A stretch of 26,004 nucleotides of DNA from a virus. Position numbers and translations under genes: made by a program. Of the stretch, positions 7,518 through 14,742 are shown piece after piece. Where the stretch lies: positions 1 through 26,004 of IMG/VR virus record IMGVR_UViG_3300025652_000469; one strand, written 5' to 3'. The number at the start of each line of letters is the position of its first letter. Positions within the stretch are counted from its first letter, which is position 1. A model generated the notes under the pieces. That model was not told the origin of the DNA, did not search any database, and worked only from the letters and a program-made list of their open reading frames with translations.

Positions 7518-9097
7518 TAAATTATGTTTGAACTCCCTCTTTCATTTACAGCTTGATTAATTAATTGAGTTATTGTTCCTCTGCTTTGAGTTAGTAGTTC
7601 ATCAAATCCTCTAGCATCTACTGTATTAATGTTAAAATTAACTGTTGTACTTCCACCACCTGAACCACCTCTAGCTGATTGTTGTATTTGACCTGATTGG
7701 TTAGGTACAAATAATTCAGCACCTTGTTCTCCTACCATATAAGGTTGTCCTTTTTGAACTGAACCACCAGATGCTCTACCAAATAAACCACTTAAAAAAC
7801 TTCCACCACCCCCTGTCATAGCATTAAGTGCTATTTGTCTTTTTAAATTTGTATTCTGTCGTCTAATTAAATTATCTTTTTCTGCTTCTTTATCTACAAT
7901 CTCTCCTAATAATAATTTTTCTATTCCAAGTAAAGCAAGTCTTTCAATAGTTTTAGAGATAATGTTTATTAATATTTGTTGTGCTAACTTCTTAAATGTT
8001 TCATTTAATTCTTTACCTAATACTATTGATTCTGCAATAGATTTTGAAACACTACCTACACCAGACTTTATCATTCCAACTATTTCTTTTTGTATTTTAA
8101 AACTTTCATTAAGATTTTTAAGTTCTTCTTTAATTTTTTCAAATAGTGTTTTTTGTTTAACTAAATCAAAATTTACTTCTTTAATAACTTTTTTACCTTT
8201 TTCTATTTCAACAACAAAAGGAACATCAAAACCTAATAATCTCTGTATATCTTCTATCTGTCTTTTAATAAAATTAGTTGCGTTACCAACTGCTCTTATT
8301 GCACCAGCTAATGCTTTTACAGCAAATACTAAAACTTTACTTATTGCTCTACCTATTGTTTCAAATGCGTCTGCATTTTCTTCTATAAATTGATTTAAAC
8401 TTTTAAACTCTTTTTTAAGTTCATCAAAGAAACCAGCACCAGCTACTCCTCTTTTAAAATTAAATAACTTATCTCCAAGCATTGATAGAGTACCAGTAAA
8501 TGTTGTAGCAAGTTCATCTGTTGCATTACCAAATTTACCACCTTTACCAAAAACTTTTTGAAATGCTTTTACAGTTTCTTCTGCTGTTACAGTTGCACCA
8601 GCTTTAAAACCAAGCATATCTCTAACACCTTTTTCTCTAAAAATGTCTGCTGCACTTATACCACCAGCGAATGATCTTTGTATCTGCTCTCCAGCAGTTC
8701 TAAAATCTATTCCTGTAACTGCTGCAACATTACCAGTTATTTCTAAAATTTTTGCAAGTCTTTCTGAATCTCCAGCAACTACTGCTAAATTACCAGATGC
8801 TTCTTGTATTTGCTCTAATGAAAAAGGAACTCTTGAAGCAAAATTATTCATTACTTCAAATGCTTTAGCACCCTCTTGCGTACTACCAAATAACTGTTTT
8901 AATCTAACATTTAAATCTTCTATACTTCTTCCTGTGTTAACAAATGATCTAACTACAAGACCAGCACCTAAACCTACAAAAGCACCCTTTAAACTAAACA
9001 CAGCTTTTCGTAATCCAGCTAAACTACCTCTAATACCACCAAATGCTTGTTTGGTTTTATCTTGTGCTGTTATGTTAATCTTTAAATTTTGTGCCAT
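7517..9097 (-). CDS. Tape measure protein
   Basis: A protein of 526 aa. It starts with MAQNLKINITAQDKTKQAF and a Gly/Leu-rich hydrophobic stretch (about 28-52), followed by helical repeats with FGSTQEGAKAFEVMNNFA, FSLEQIQEASGNLAVV and TAGEQIQRSFAGGISAADIF, the recognisable core of tape measure proteins. A second hydrophobic helix lies near 250-270 (VLVFAVKALAGAI), then a long helical region to about 420 and a Gly-rich tail with ASGGSVQKGQPYMVGEQGAE, seen at the end of many tape measures. By the rule of about 0.15 nm per residue the tail would be near 80 nm. No lysozyme or peptidase domain is visible. Its ATG overlaps the stop of the frameshifted chaperone extension. Confidence 0.9.
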   Translation of the reverse strand: MAQNLKINITAQDKTKQAFGGIRGSLAGLRKAVFSLKGAFVGLGAGLVVRSFVNTGRSIEDLNVRLKQLFGSTQEGAKAFEVMNNFASRVPFSLEQIQEASGNLAVVAGDSERLAKILEITGNVAAVTGIDFRTAGEQIQRSFAGGISAADIFREKGVRDMLGFKAGATVTAEETVKAFQKVFGKGGKFGNATDELATTFTGTLSMLGDKLFNFKRGVAGAGFFDELKKEFKSLNQFIEENADAFETIGRAISKVLVFAVKALAGAIRAVGNATNFIKRQIEDIQRLLGFDVPFVVEIEKGKKVIKEVNFDLVKQKTLFEKIKEELKNLNESFKIQKEIVGMIKSGVGSVSKSIAESIVLGKELNETFKKLAQQILINIISKTIERLALLGIEKLLLGEIVDKEAEKDNLIRRQNTNLKRQIALNAMTGGGGSFLSGLFGRASGGSVQKGQPYMVGEQGAELFVPNQSGQIQQSARGGSGGGSTTVNFNINTVDARGFDELLTQSRGTITQLINQAVNERGSSNII

Positions 9098-9626
9098 TAT
9101 TTATAATTCTTTGCTTCTGCTAGTGATTGGTTTCTTTTATACTGATCTTGCTCTTTTTTCAAGTAAGCTAACCAAAGATTATAATGACTTACTGGCATAT
9201 CTAATACTTGTTGAATTGGAATATGGAGTCTATCTGCTACTGCTAAAAGCGACCAAGTATCAAGGTCGCTATCTACTTTTTTTCGGCTTCCTCGAACGAG
9301 GTATCTGCAAGAATTTTATTAGCGATAGTAGCTATAACATTAGAGTCTGCTTTTTTTCTTAAAGCAAATTTATCATTAACATCAAAGGCTTTAATCATTT
9401 CTCCTTTGTCATTTTTGACTTGGAGTTTCATTATAAGCAAATCAACTAGAATAGTTAAGTCTTGAAAGTTATTAGACTTTTTAAAGATAATGTTTTTTTC
9501 TTCAAGAGTTAATGGCTCTGAATAGAATATACTAGCATTTCCATGCTCGTCTTTCCATTGCTCTACTTCGATTGTAATAGTTTTAAGAGTTTCAAAATGG
9601 GATTTAACCCTGTCTATAATTGACAT
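9097..9626 (-). CDS. Tail assembly chaperone, -1 frameshift fusion (lambda GT-like)
   Basis: If ribosomes slip by -1 on A AAA AAG (9282-9276), the 117-residue chaperone continues for 59 more residues, VDSDLDTWSLLAVADRLHIP and onward to AEAKNYK, ending at the TAA 9099-9097, which overlaps the ATG of the tape measure gene. The product is 176 aa. The extension has the features of gpT-like domains: acidic start, W, helical, NLWLAYLKKEQDQ. No start codon suits separate translation of the extension. In lambda-like phages the ratio of short to fused chaperone controls polymerisation of the tail tube around the tape measure. The evidence is sequence only, but the signal, position and open extension agree. 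Confidence 0.85.
9248..9282 (-). promoter_or_regulatory. Programmed -1 ribosomal frameshift signal (slippery heptamer plus hairpin)
   Basis: On the minus strand the heptamer A AAA AAG (9282-9276) is in the correct frame, followed at once by the stop TAG (9275-9273). After a 5-nt spacer, AGCGACC (9270-9264) pairs perfectly with GGTCGCT (9254-9248), giving a 7-bp stem with a 9-nt loop. Heptamer type, spacing and stem agree with known bacterial and phage -1 frameshift sites. Confidence 0.85.
9273..9626 (-). CDS. Tail assembly chaperone, unshifted form (lambda G-like)
   Basis: A protein of 117 aa, mostly helical and charged, ending SFEEAEKK directly before TAG. It occupies the position between tail tube and tape measure that is reserved for G-type chaperones in siphoviruses. 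The primary sequence is not strongly family-specific, as is usual for these proteins. Residues of about 8-30 (FETLKTITIEVEQWKDEHG) and the PLTLEEKNIIFKK segment resemble phage tail chaperones that bind the C-terminal part of the tape measure. The final codons AAA AAG are part of the slippery site, so short and long products share all 117 residues. No strong Shine-Dalgarno is seen before the ATG. Confidence 0.75.
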   Translation of the reverse strand: MSIIDRVKSHFETLKTITIEVEQWKDEHGNASIFYSEPLTLEEKNIIFKKSNNFQDLTILVDLLIMKLQVKNDKGEMIKAFDVNDKFALRKKADSNVIATIANKILADTSFEEAEKK

Positions 9627-9634
9627 AAATTAGA

Positions 9635-10021
9635 TTAAACTGTTCCTACAGTTAAAGCACCAGTTCCTTGAAAAGTAACTGTTCTTGAAATAATTGCGTC
9701 CATTGAACTATTGATACTCATACCAGTAATAATTCCTGTTCCAGTATAACTAGCATCTCCTGAAGCAGCACCTTCTGGTAATAAAATAAAAGCAATAGAT
9801 GCACCAGCAAGTAATGCTTCTTGTTGAGCAGAACCTTCGTCAAAGTGCATTTCTAAAGTACCTGAAAATGAAGTCCGTCCAGTTACAAATGTCTTTGTTG
9901 CTGATGCTAAATTAGTATCTTCAACTACATCTCCTGTAGTTTCTATTGTGAAACCAGTTAGTTCGCCACAAGCTGTTCCAGCGACTTTTACTTGTCCTTC
10001 TTTTCCGTGATGTGTTGCCAT
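9635..10021 (-). CDS. Major tail tube protein
   Basis: A protein of 128 aa. It starts MATHHGKEGQVKVAGTACGE, then LTGFTIETTGDVVEDTNLAS, TFVTGRTSFSGTLEMHFDEG and a C-terminus with GTGIITGMSINSSMDAIISR and VTFQGTGAL. This alternation of strands is that of small tail tube proteins of the lambda/GTA type, in which TGFTIE..GD.VE and SFSGT.E...D are recurrent. It should polymerise into the tube under control of the downstream chaperones and tape measure. The preceding small gene (9988-10152) overlaps its first 34 nt, which suggests that the high expected yield depends partly on coupling. Confidence 0.85.
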   Translation of the reverse strand: MATHHGKEGQVKVAGTACGELTGFTIETTGDVVEDTNLASATKTFVTGRTSFSGTLEMHFDEGSAQQEALLAGASIAFILLPEGAASGDASYTGTGIITGMSINSSMDAIISRTVTFQGTGALTVGTV

Positions 10022-10152
10022 TTTTTATCCTCTTTAATTTTTGTTGTTTTCGTTTGTTCTTCCTTATAACCTAAACTTAAAAAATGTTCAAGATTAGTTT
10101 CATTAATAGTTATCTCTGAATTATCTTTATATAATTTAATGTCTTTAGCCAT
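9988..10152 (-). CDS. Small protein of unknown function overlapping the tail tube gene
   Basis: A protein of 54 aa starting MAKDIKLYKDNSEITINETN and continuing LEHFLSLGYKEE, then a Lys/Thr-rich tail. The ATG at 10152 lies 11 nt after the stop of the acidic-protein gene, with a weak AAGG upstream. The reading frame runs 34 nt into the tail tube gene in a different frame and ends at TAA 9990-9988. The segment LYKDNSEITI...LEHFLSLGY looks like a folded module, similar to small proteins placed near tail genes in other phages (from memory, not certain). No membrane segment. Confidence 0.55.
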   Translation of the reverse strand: MAKDIKLYKDNSEITINETNLEHFLSLGYKEEQTKTTKIKEDKKWQHITEKKDK

Positions 10153-10163
10153 AAGACCTTTTA

Positions 10164-10397
10164 TTACTTTTCATCTTCTTCGTCAATATCTTCTTGATCT
10201 TCTTCGTCATCTAAATCTTCATCTAAATCATCATTATCTGCTTCTTCCCAAGTATGATCTTCTTCTACATAATTTTCTCTAATTTCTTCAATTAAGTCTT
10301 TTACTTCTTCACAAAGTAAAGATTCTTTATCTTGTAATTTTTCTACTTGATCTACTTTTTTACTTACTCTATCTAATAATTTATCTAGTTTGCTCAT
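10164..10397 (-). CDS. Small acidic coiled-coil protein
   Basis: A protein of 77 aa with two halves. The N-terminal 40 residues (MSKLDKLLDRVSKKVDQVEK, LQDKESLLCEEVKDLI) form a heptad-like amphipathic helix. From about residue 45 the sequence is almost entirely Asp/Glu. A textbook AAGGAG ribosome binding site, 7 nt before the ATG, predicts good expression. It lies between the tail terminator and the small pre-tube gene. An acidic tail of this kind could act as an assembly chaperone or DNA mimic, but nothing in the sequence decides between these. I do not recognise a family. Confidence 0.6.
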   Translation of the reverse strand: MSKLDKLLDRVSKKVDQVEKLQDKESLLCEEVKDLIEEIRENYVEEDHTWEEADNDDLDEDLDDEEDQEDIDEEDEK

Positions 10398-10408
10398 TGG
10401 TTATCTCC

Positions 10409-10846
10409 TTATGGTGTTCCTGATTGATACTCGTACATACATCTAATTGTCATTTTTATTCCACCAACTGGAAATAAAGAACCTTCGTCAGTTTCTACTT
10501 GCACAACTTCTGAATCAAGTGCATTACTATCTCTTGTAATATCAGTTTCTATTGCAGATTCAATAGCTGTAATTAGTGCATTTCTTAAAGTATCTATATT
10601 AGAATCAGAACCTTTTACAAATCCTAATATTACAAAATCAATAGTACCATGTCTTGTTTTAGCACCACTTCCAAGTTCGCTATCTTCTCTATTTTCTTCT
10701 GATGTCTGAATTATAACTGATGGATATTGTTGTTCTGATAATTCGTCTAACAAGAAAGGTTGTCTAGTAGCTTTTTTAATTGCTGGACTAGATATGTTTG
10801 AAATAACTGATAATAAGTTTGCTGCTATGTTTTCTCTTACACTCAT
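10409..10846 (-). CDS. Tail terminator / tail completion protein (lambda U-like position)
   Basis: A protein of 145 aa. It starts MSVRENIAANLLSVISNISS, has a YPSVIIQTSEE strand, then TIDFVILGFVKGSDSNIDTL, followed by a helix with LRNALITAIESAIETD and a final IKMTIRCMYEYQSG. This order (N-terminal helix, beta-sheet, helix and terminal strand ending in a tyrosine-rich segment) is that of tail terminator proteins, which cap the tail tube and join it to the head. Its position, directly after the HK97 gp10-like gene and before the tube gene, supports this. ATGA overlap with the upstream gene. Confidence 0.7.
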   Translation of the reverse strand: MSVRENIAANLLSVISNISSPAIKKATRQPFLLDELSEQQYPSVIIQTSEENREDSELGSGAKTRHGTIDFVILGFVKGSDSNIDTLRNALITAIESAIETDITRDSNALDSEVVQVETDEGSLFPVGGIKMTIRCMYEYQSGTP

Positions 10847-11322
10847 ATTTTAAACTTTCTTAATTCTTTTTCTACAAATCGGTTGAACTGCTTACTTATA
10901 ATCTTTTCTGTTCTATTATTAAAGCCAAAAAATTCTCTTTTAGGGTCATTCAATACTTGATTAAATAATGCTCTTTTACGCATTTGTGAATTAGTAAAAC
11001 TTAATGATACTTGATTTCTACTTGATTTTTTAACTGTACTATTTGGTGTTAAACTTCCTAGCATTCTACCAGAATAAAATAAATCGACATTTGTTGACTT
11101 ACCTTCTCTGTTTAATTTTTTTAAATAACCTGAACTATAAGGTGCAAATCTTTTATCTCTAAAATCTATTCCTTTTTGTGTTTTGGTTCTTATTATATCT
11201 AATAATTGAAAACCAGCTTGTTTTAATCCTTTTTCAATAACTTTAGGTAATACTGATTGAAACTTTTGAAATTTTTGACTTACTTGTTTTTGATTAGATG
11301 TAATCTTTAATGTTACAGCCAT
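10843..11322 (-). CDS. HK97 gp10-like / virion morphogenesis-type tail completion protein
   Basis: A protein of 159 aa, strongly basic. The central part contains the family-like pattern TQKGIDFRDKRFAPYSSGYL and then VDLFYSGRMLGSLTP, matching the G.DF.g..f.pYs..Y......vDL..tG.Ml.s.. signature seen in HK97 gp10-like and Mu gpG-like proteins, needed for head-tail joining or tail completion. The C-terminus (FFGFNNRTEKIISKQFNRFV) also fits the ffG.......i family box. The gene sits between the connector and the terminator. Its ATG directly follows the stop of the connector gene. Confidence 0.75.
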   Translation of the reverse strand: MAVTLKITSNQKQVSQKFQKFQSVLPKVIEKGLKQAGFQLLDIIRTKTQKGIDFRDKRFAPYSSGYLKKLNREGKSTNVDLFYSGRMLGSLTPNSTVKKSSRNQVSLSFTNSQMRKRALFNQVLNDPKREFFGFNNRTEKIISKQFNRFVEKELRKFKI

Positions 11323-11808
11323 TTACCTAATTAATCTTCTAAATCCATGTAAAGGCTCTCTTTCGTTAGATACAATAGTTCCATCTGCATCAACATCATA
11401 CTCAACACCATCTTCCAAGATCATTCTCCATTCCATATTGTATTGACTCATATAATATTCTGCCATTCTTTCAAATCTATCTTTTTCTGTTTCTGGTCTG
11501 AATTTAGTTAATGCTGGTAAAAAGAATCTTCCCAAAAATAAATAAACACCAGCACGTTCAAATTGATCTAAATTAACTTTTGTATTAACCATTTCTGCTG
11601 TGTTAAGAACTGTAATGTCTGTGAATATGTTTGTTTTATAAACTGTCCACCACTCTACCCTTAATTGTCTTAAAATATCGTTAGTAGTTTGTGCAAAGAA
11701 ATTAACTGTTTCTGTTGCGTTATTTGCAATACCAAAGTCAAAAGCATCTGGTTGATACTTTGTTACATCAGCATGAGTAATTACATCAGCACCTGTATAA
11801 TTTGCCAT
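11323..11808 (-). CDS. Head-tail connector / head completion protein
   Basis: A protein of 161 aa, helical and rich in aromatic residues, with MANYTGADVITHADVTKYQP, QLRVEWWTVYKTNIFTDI, AGVYLFLGRFFLPALTKF and FERMAEYYMSQYNMEWRMIL. The repeated helices resemble gp6/gp15-like connector proteins that attach below the portal, but I cannot name the exact family. Its position after the capsid genes and before the tail completion proteins is the usual connector slot. The C-terminus (DVDADGTIVSNERE) may be a flexible arm. Confidence 0.6.
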   Translation of the reverse strand: MANYTGADVITHADVTKYQPDAFDFGIANNATETVNFFAQTTNDILRQLRVEWWTVYKTNIFTDITVLNTAEMVNTKVNLDQFERAGVYLFLGRFFLPALTKFRPETEKDRFERMAEYYMSQYNMEWRMILEDGVEYDVDADGTIVSNEREPLHGFRRLIR

Positions 11809-11809
11809 G

Positions 11810-11911
11810 TTAAAATACCCAAGATAATATAATTATAACTGCAACAGCAACACCAATACTTACTTTAGGATTTTGCTTTGCAAGTTCTATATATTTTGTT
11901 AAGTTTTTCAT
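11810..11911 (-). CDS. 33-residue single-span membrane protein
   Basis: A protein of 33 aa. It starts MKNLTKYIELAKQNPKV, followed by an uninterrupted hydrophobic stretch of about 16 residues (SIGVAVAVIIILSWVF) to the C-terminus. The polar, positively charged N-terminal half suggests an N-in orientation. The ATG overlaps the stop TGA of the upstream gene in the classic ATGA arrangement, so translation is probably coupled. A membrane miniprotein inside a head gene cluster is unusual. Possible roles include ejection or inner-membrane interaction; none can be shown from sequence. No family recognised. Confidence 0.6.
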   Translation of the reverse strand: MKNLTKYIELAKQNPKVSIGVAVAVIIILSWVF

Positions 11912-12105
11912 TTCTTTTTTTCTTTTCTTTTTTTAGGTTTGATAGGAACTACTGTTTCATTTTCAAAAGTTTGATCTACTTCTTTAACATTTTCTTTAAC
12001 ATTTTCATCAACAGGCTTCCACCCTCTAAATGTCCATGTGTTTATATTTTTTTGATAATCTTGTTCTGTTCTTTCTATAATTTTTTTTCCATTAGTCAGT
12101 TTCAT
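11908..12105 (-). CDS. Small protein downstream of the major capsid gene
   Basis: A protein of 65 aa beginning MKLTNGKKIIERTEQDYQKN, then a WTFRGWKPV motif, an acidic middle and a basic tail (PIKPKKRKEKKK). The first 33 residues look folded and conserved; the remainder is low complexity. The ATG has AAGGA about 8 nt upstream and lies just past the hairpin that follows the capsid gene. Its placement suggests a minor capsid or connector accessory role, perhaps contacting DNA through the Lys-rich tail (inference). I do not recognise a named family. Confidence 0.6.
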   Translation of the reverse strand: MKLTNGKKIIERTEQDYQKNINTWTFRGWKPVDENVKENVKEVDQTFENETVVPIKPKKRKEKKK

Positions 12106-12124
12106 AATATTTTTCCTTTTTCAT

Positions 12125-12151
12125 AAAGTGGGGAGTTAAACCCCCCACCTT
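12125..12151 (-). terminator. Hairpin after the major capsid gene (terminator-like or mRNA-stabilising)
   Basis: On the minus strand AAGGTGGGG pairs with CCCCACTTT (9 bp with one G-U) around a 9-nt loop. It begins 11 nt after the capsid stop codon. There is no long U tract after the stem, so complete termination is unlikely; partial termination or protection of the abundant capsid mRNA is more plausible. It is the most G+C-rich spot in the neighbourhood. Confidence 0.5.
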
Positions 12152-12161
12152 AAAAGTATTA

Positions 12162-13004
12162 TTATAGTATTGAAGAATCTGCAAGTACTTCTACACCATA
12201 AGAGTCATGTAATTCGCCAACACCATAAACTGCTGTTGCTACGATTTCATCTGCTCTTAAAGAAGCATCACGTTGAGTTTCAATCTTAATGTCTTGCATC
12301 ATTGCTAGACCTAAAGCATCTTTATGGAACATTCCACCTTTGAAATCTCCACCAGTTCCTGTATTTGCCATATTACCAGTTTCAAAGATTTTGATACCAG
12401 CGATTTGACCAATAAAGCCACCTCTTAGTGCTTCGTTTGATAGGTCAGTTGATAGACCAGCAAAAGTATTTGTTAATCCTGATTTAAGATCATAAGCTAC
12501 TTTTGGGTGCAACACACAATATGTTTCTTCAACAGGTAACCCTAATGCTCTTAGAGTTGATGCAGCATTGAAAATAGTTGCTGGCGATAAAGCTGCACTA
12601 TCTGTTCCAACTGCTGTTGAAAAACCATCAAATAGAGCAAGTAAATCTTGATCCATTTTTTTTGCGATTGCTTCTCCAAACAATTTACCAATATCTCCAG
12701 CTACATTTCTTGGTGCTGAATTTCTTGCTAAGTCTGTTAGAGTTGTCATGATACCAACCTCTGCTGCAGTAATAGTTACTGAACTTGGGTTGATAGCTGT
12801 GTTTGATAAATCAGATGCTTCTGATACTGCTGCTGCTGCTACTGCTGCATAGATCGGAACTTCAACTGATTTTCCACCACCTGATATAGCATAATTTTTA
12901 ACAAGATTTTTCATTATAGATTTCTCGTTAATTACAAATTGTGCTTCTGCCACTATCTCTGTATATAGTTCTGATAGTGTAGAACTTGTGCTTTCGTTAG
13001 CCAT
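12162..13004 (-). CDS. Major capsid protein (HK97 fold)
   Basis: A protein of 280 aa. Features of HK97-type coat proteins are visible: an N-terminal helix (LSELYTEIVAEAQFVINEKS), a beta strand pair with GGKSVEVPIYAAVAAAAVSE, the spine-helix region with MTTLTDLARNSAPRNVAGDI and the helix IGKLFGEAIAKKMDQDLLAL, then the A-domain (TYCVLHPKVAYDLKSGLTN, GGFIGQIAGIKIFETGNM) and the C-terminal strand ADEIVATAVYGVGELHDSYG. There is no protease domain or long delta domain, which fits a separate scaffold protein. AGGA lies before the ATG. The gene follows the scaffold gene by 12 nt. Expected to be the most abundant virion protein. Confidence 0.88.
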   Translation of the reverse strand: MANESTSSTLSELYTEIVAEAQFVINEKSIMKNLVKNYAISGGGKSVEVPIYAAVAAAAVSEASDLSNTAINPSSVTITAAEVGIMTTLTDLARNSAPRNVAGDIGKLFGEAIAKKMDQDLLALFDGFSTAVGTDSAALSPATIFNAASTLRALGLPVEETYCVLHPKVAYDLKSGLTNTFAGLSTDLSNEALRGGFIGQIAGIKIFETGNMANTGTGGDFKGGMFHKDALGLAMMQDIKIETQRDASLRADEIVATAVYGVGELHDSYGVEVLADSSIL

Positions 13005-13016
13005 TTTATTATCCTA

Positions 13017-13733
13017 TTATTTATTGTTTAAGTTAATCTCAACAGCACCTGAATCTCGCTTTTTCCTATATTCTGAATAGGTTTTACGATCTTCTGGATT
13101 TGTTAAGTCCAAGTCCTGTAAATTAAATGGTTTAACAGTTTTACCTTCGACACTACTCTGACTTCCTGAACCAGACAAAGACCCTTGACGGAAATGTGGG
13201 TTAGCATCTAAAAACTCTTTAACTCTATCATCTATCGTTAATAGTTCTCCTTTTGTGTTATATCTTACATTAGAATTATTATCAACTATTTCTATTCTAC
13301 CATCATCAGTATATTTAACTTCGTCTTTTAACAAAGATACGACTTGCTGTGCATTGATAGATTTTTCTCTATTAGCAACAGATAGAATTGAGTTATCAAC
13401 TTTTTCTTTTTTAATCTGTGTTTTATATCTGTTAAGTTCAGAGTCTTTTTCAGATAATCTATCTTGCATAATCTTCTCAATATCAGCTTTAGACTTAGCT
13501 TCTTTTAATTCTTGTTCTTTAATTAATTCAGCTTTTTTACTTTCTTCTGCTTCAAGAATCTTTTGTGTTTTTCTTTGTTCAGCTTCTAGTCTAGTTTTGA
13601 TTATGTTATCTAGTTGCTCTTGTGTAAAAGTTTGTTGTTTTGGTGTTTCTACTTGTGCTTCTACTTTTACTTCTTCTTTTGGTGCTTCTGTTTGTTCGTT
13701 TTTCGGTTGAACTACCTCTGTTTCTTGCGTCAT
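13017..13733 (-). CDS. Capsid scaffolding protein
   Basis: A protein of 238 aa. The N-terminal 35 residues are Glu/Gln/Pro/Lys rich, followed by FTQEQLDNIIKTRL, a hallmark of phage scaffolds, and a long coiled coil of Glu/Lys heptads to about residue 120. Residues of about 120-175 form a small beta region (DDGRIEIVDNNSNVRYNTKG). The C-terminus (DRKTYSEYRKKRDSGAVEIN) is basic and probably binds the coat protein. By family, it directs prohead assembly and then leaves. It lies directly before the coat gene, the usual order. No Ser protease motif is seen. Confidence 0.85.
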   Translation of the reverse strand: MTQETEVVQPKNEQTEAPKEEVKVEAQVETPKQQTFTQEQLDNIIKTRLEAEQRKTQKILEAEESKKAELIKEQELKEAKSKADIEKIMQDRLSEKDSELNRYKTQIKKEKVDNSILSVANREKSINAQQVVSLLKDEVKYTDDGRIEIVDNNSNVRYNTKGELLTIDDRVKEFLDANPHFRQGSLSGSGSQSSVEGKTVKPFNLQDLDLTNPEDRKTYSEYRKKRDSGAVEINLNNK

Positions 13734-13749
13734 AAGACTCCTGTTTAGT

Positions 13750-14739
13750 TTATATTATTAGTTCTCCAGCTTTGTTATACCAATCAGGATTGACATAACT
13801 CCATTGGTGTCGACAATTATAACCCCCTCGAACTATTAAAGGATTACCAGACTTCTTACCTTTCCAACTTGTGCTTGACCAAAGTTTTCTAACTTCGTCA
13901 ATAGTGAAAAGTCCACCTTGTCTTTTGTTATATACTCCACTTACTACATTTCTACATAACTGTCTAGTTGTTGGAATTACATCTCCATAGTATTTAACAT
14001 AAGTTAAACCAGCATCATTTGACTTATTAAAGTTTAATGTTGCATCAAAATCTCTTAATGAATCGTTTAATATCTGACCAGCATATCGTTTCATGTTCTC
14101 TCCAGCACGATCTCTAGCAAATTTAGTCTGTAAAGTTTGAATTGCTTTATCTACTGCGTCTTTTTTAGATTTATTAAACTTATTTTGATTTATATAATCA
14201 ACTAATTTCTGTGCTTCTGGGTCATCTGCACTAGCATAAATACCATTTATAGTTTGTCTTAATTCTTTTTCTAATACTGTAAATTCTGAACCAACTAATG
14301 TATTCTGATAAACTTTTTCTGATAATCGTCTTGTAAATGTATTAGATACATCTTTAAACTGTGTAAAGTATTGTTGTTTAAGATTCTGTACTAATGCTAG
14401 ATCGCCTTTAGTTAGTTCTTGAAACTCGATAGGTATATTGCCTATTCTTTTAAATATTTTCTCAATTCTTTTAGCTTGTTTATTAAAACCTTTTCTGACA
14501 ACTGTATCTGACCATGCTAAATATTCTCTTTCAAGAATAGCTTTTATTTGTGGTCTAATAGCAATAGCAGCTTGGAGTTCTATTAACTTACCATCTGTTA
14601 AAGGTAATCTACTAGCAAGAGATACTACTTCTCGTTCTATTCTGTCTAATGTTTTGATTAAAGTTTTATAATACTCTGCTTCAGCAAGTTCTATTTGCTT
14701 AATACGATATATTGTTGAATCTTTTATTATATCTGACAT
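13750..14739 (-). CDS. MuF-type minor head protein
   Basis: A protein of 329 aa. The N-terminal two-thirds is long helices. The C-terminal domain carries the MuF box: KYYGDVIPTTRQLCRNVVSG, then WKGKKSGNPLIVRGGYNCRH and QWSYVNPDWY, with the conserved GD...TR..C and G.NCRH. By family, it sits inside the head near the portal and may be ejected with the DNA. In some phages the C-terminal part is a toxin or NAD-using domain; here it is only the short conserved domain. It lies between portal and scaffold, as in SPP1-like phages. Confidence 0.85.
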   Translation of the reverse strand: MSDIIKDSTIYRIKQIELAEAEYYKTLIKTLDRIEREVVSLASRLPLTDGKLIELQAAIAIRPQIKAILEREYLAWSDTVVRKGFNKQAKRIEKIFKRIGNIPIEFQELTKGDLALVQNLKQQYFTQFKDVSNTFTRRLSEKVYQNTLVGSEFTVLEKELRQTINGIYASADDPEAQKLVDYINQNKFNKSKKDAVDKAIQTLQTKFARDRAGENMKRYAGQILNDSLRDFDATLNFNKSNDAGLTYVKYYGDVIPTTRQLCRNVVSGVYNKRQGGLFTIDEVRKLWSSTSWKGKKSGNPLIVRGGYNCRHQWSYVNPDWYNKAGELII

Positions 14740-14742
14740 TCA

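Noticed and set aside
7962-8393. Plus-strand open frame of 143 codons
   Set aside because: Antisense to the tape measure gene. The residues are mirror images of Lys/Glu/Ala codons; no motif and no start signal.
9276-9284. The A7 run as a sequencing error that splits one chaperone gene
   Set aside because: The heptamer is in the right frame, the stop follows directly, and a perfect hairpin lies at the correct distance, all as expected of real programmed frameshifting. A raw-read check would still be worthwhile.
8643-9362. Long plus-strand open frame of 239 codons
   Set aside because: It is antisense to the tape measure and chaperone genes, has no ribosome binding site, and reads as Ser/Leu/Pro/Ala-rich filler that mirrors the codon use of the minus-strand genes.
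13255-13710. Plus-strand frame of 151 codons rich in Ser and Cys
   Set aside because: Antisense to the coiled-coil part of the scaffold gene; again a shadow of Glu/Lys/Gln codons.
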